From positions 1 to 21,920 of the IMG/VR virus record IMGVR_UViG_3300010401_000260: a stretch of DNA of 21,920 nucleotides. One strand, given 5' to 3'. Made by a program: the position numbers and the translations under genes. This stretch comes from a virus. Below are positions 21,193 to 21,920 of the stretch, one piece after another (the stretch's first letter is position 1; each line of letters starts with the position of its first letter). The notes beneath the pieces are model-generated. The model was not told the DNA's origin. It saw only the letters and a list, made by a program, of their open reading frames with translations, and ran no database searches.

Positions 21193-21396
21193 ATGAAACG
21201 AATAATTGATTATATCAATGCAAATCGAATATGGAAAAATCCTAAAGAGGAGATATCTGTTCGATTCGACGGCGCTGGTAATAGCATGACAGTAACTTGT
21301 GCTAGCATGGTTCAAACTATCACGAACTATGAGGACCTAGATGATTTGTGTTTTGCTATTAAACAACTGTGGATACAAAAATATAAAAAGAACTAA
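21193..21396 (+). CDS. 67-aa early protein, unknown function
   Basis: I choose ATG 21193, which has GAGGAG 11 bases upstream, rather than GTG 21181, which lies only one base after that site. The product reads MKRIIDYINANRIWKNPKEE, ISVRFDGAGNSMTVTCASMV, QTITNYEDLDDLCFAIKQLW, IQKYKKN. A small mixed alpha/beta fold is likely. No family recognised. It is followed by the helicase 14 bases on. Confidence 0.6.
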   Translation: MKRIIDYINANRIWKNPKEEISVRFDGAGNSMTVTCASMVQTITNYEDLDDLCFAIKQLWIQKYKKN

Positions 21397-21410
21397 CCAC
21401 CACTACTACT

Positions 21411-21920
21411 ATGAACCTTCCCAACACATTAAAGGTAGAATACGCTAAAGCGTTACCTACATTAGACAGTGTTCAAACAATCGATTGGCAACAGAATGCC
21501 AAAGATCGGATAGTTGAAAGGTTGACTACCAAAGGCTACCGGGGTGTTATCTTACGTGGTTCCACCGGACTAGGTAAGATGTATATCACTGCTAATGCTA
21601 TTAAAGGATTAGCAGAAGGAGGTCATTTAACTCCGCCGCCAGGGAGTATCAATCCCATCCCGGTGTTATGGATAACTCCAAAGAGTCTCAAAATCCCTAC
21701 TCAACGTTGTCTTAAAGAACATGGTATTAGTCATCTGGTAATGGTAATGAGTTATGGGCAAATCAAAAACCAGGATGGCCTGGATATGTTCTTACAGTAT
21801 AAGACCGAAATTATCCGGGGTGAACCAACTATTATCCCTGAGTGGTATCCACATATGCTACCAGCTTTGGTAGTGTGTGATGAAATTCAAAAGGTTAAGA
21901 ACCCCGATAGTATGCAATCA
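21411..21920 (+). CDS. SNF2/DEAD-like helicase, C terminus cut by window edge
   Basis: An open frame of 170 codons runs from ATG 21411 off the right edge. It starts MNLPNTLKVEYAKALPTLDS, then a Q-region-like DWQQNAKDRIVERL (27-40), the P-loop LRGSTGLGKMYITANA with GSTGLGK, a motif Ia region VLWITPKSLKIPTQRCL, VMVMSYGQIKNQDG, and motif II VVCDEIQKVKNPDSM. DEIQ followed by K.KNP.S is the SNF2-family form of the DEAD box. Such phage helicases act in replication or recombination, remodelling DNA-bound complexes with ATP. The rest of the motifs lie beyond the window. Confidence 0.85.
   Translation, partial: MNLPNTLKVEYAKALPTLDSVQTIDWQQNAKDRIVERLTTKGYRGVILRGSTGLGKMYITANAIKGLAEGGHLTPPPGSINPIPVLWITPKSLKIPTQRCLKEHGISHLVMVMSYGQIKNQDGLDMFLQYKTEIIRGEPTIIPEWYPHMLPALVVCDEIQKVKNPDSMQS

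Overview
The window is an internal piece of a tailed-phage genome, most likely a podovirus (short non-contractile tail), that infects a Gram-negative bacterium. Landmarks read from the translations are terminase small and large subunits, portal, a scaffold-like protein, major capsid protein, a head-tail adaptor-like protein, the start of a long nozzle-like protein, a collar-domain fibre, and a holin-type lysis cassette. There is no tail sheath, tube or tape-measure gene. The Gram-negative host is inferred from a phage-encoded outer-membrane beta-barrel with a C-terminal Phe, a lipoprotein and a twin-arginine-type signal. The Asn/Thr-rich exported proteins recall Verrucomicrobiota, but that host guess is weak. 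No integrase, tRNA, CRISPR array or complete insertion sequence was seen.

Layout: nearly everything from 1 to 18790 is one long minus-strand late operon. In transcription order it holds a 21-aa leader ORF, a 62-aa protein, TerS, TerL, a run of small overlapping genes (acidic protein, 39-aa protein, lipoprotein, 57-aa protein, Tat-type protein), portal, a possibly frameshifted small gene, scaffold, an 82-aa conserved protein, capsid, a set of signal-peptide proteins, a CheY-like receiver, the lysis/membrane cassette, an outer-membrane barrel, a LamG-like tail protein, collar fibre, adaptor, an HNH endonuclease and the nozzle-like protein, which runs off the left edge. Many junctions are ATGA or GTGA overlaps, and these fix several starts and reveal small genes (5613-5774, 6163-6276, 15801-15965, 15962-16081, 18725-18790).

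Upstream of this operon lies a 600-base non-coding region (18791-19390) with an AT-rich core, five ATTTAC words, three tandem GTCAAC hexamers, a sigma70-like minus-strand promoter and AGTTGG hexamers repeated every 11 bases just upstream of it. A separate minus-strand gene with a Thr/Pro-rich N terminus (19443-20033) ends in a clear intrinsic terminator. A second non-coding region (20034-20575) has tandem 22-base repeats and dyad operator-like sites. Plus-strand, presumably early, genes start at 20576 and lead into a helicase with a SNF2-like DEIQ motif that runs off the right edge.

The most unusual part is 5033-9867. Five proteins with Sec signal peptides and a stand-alone response-regulator receiver are interleaved with capsid, lysis and tail genes. 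This suggests that the phage places its own proteins in or on the host envelope late in infection, perhaps with a phospho-signal input near the lysis genes. That function is inference.
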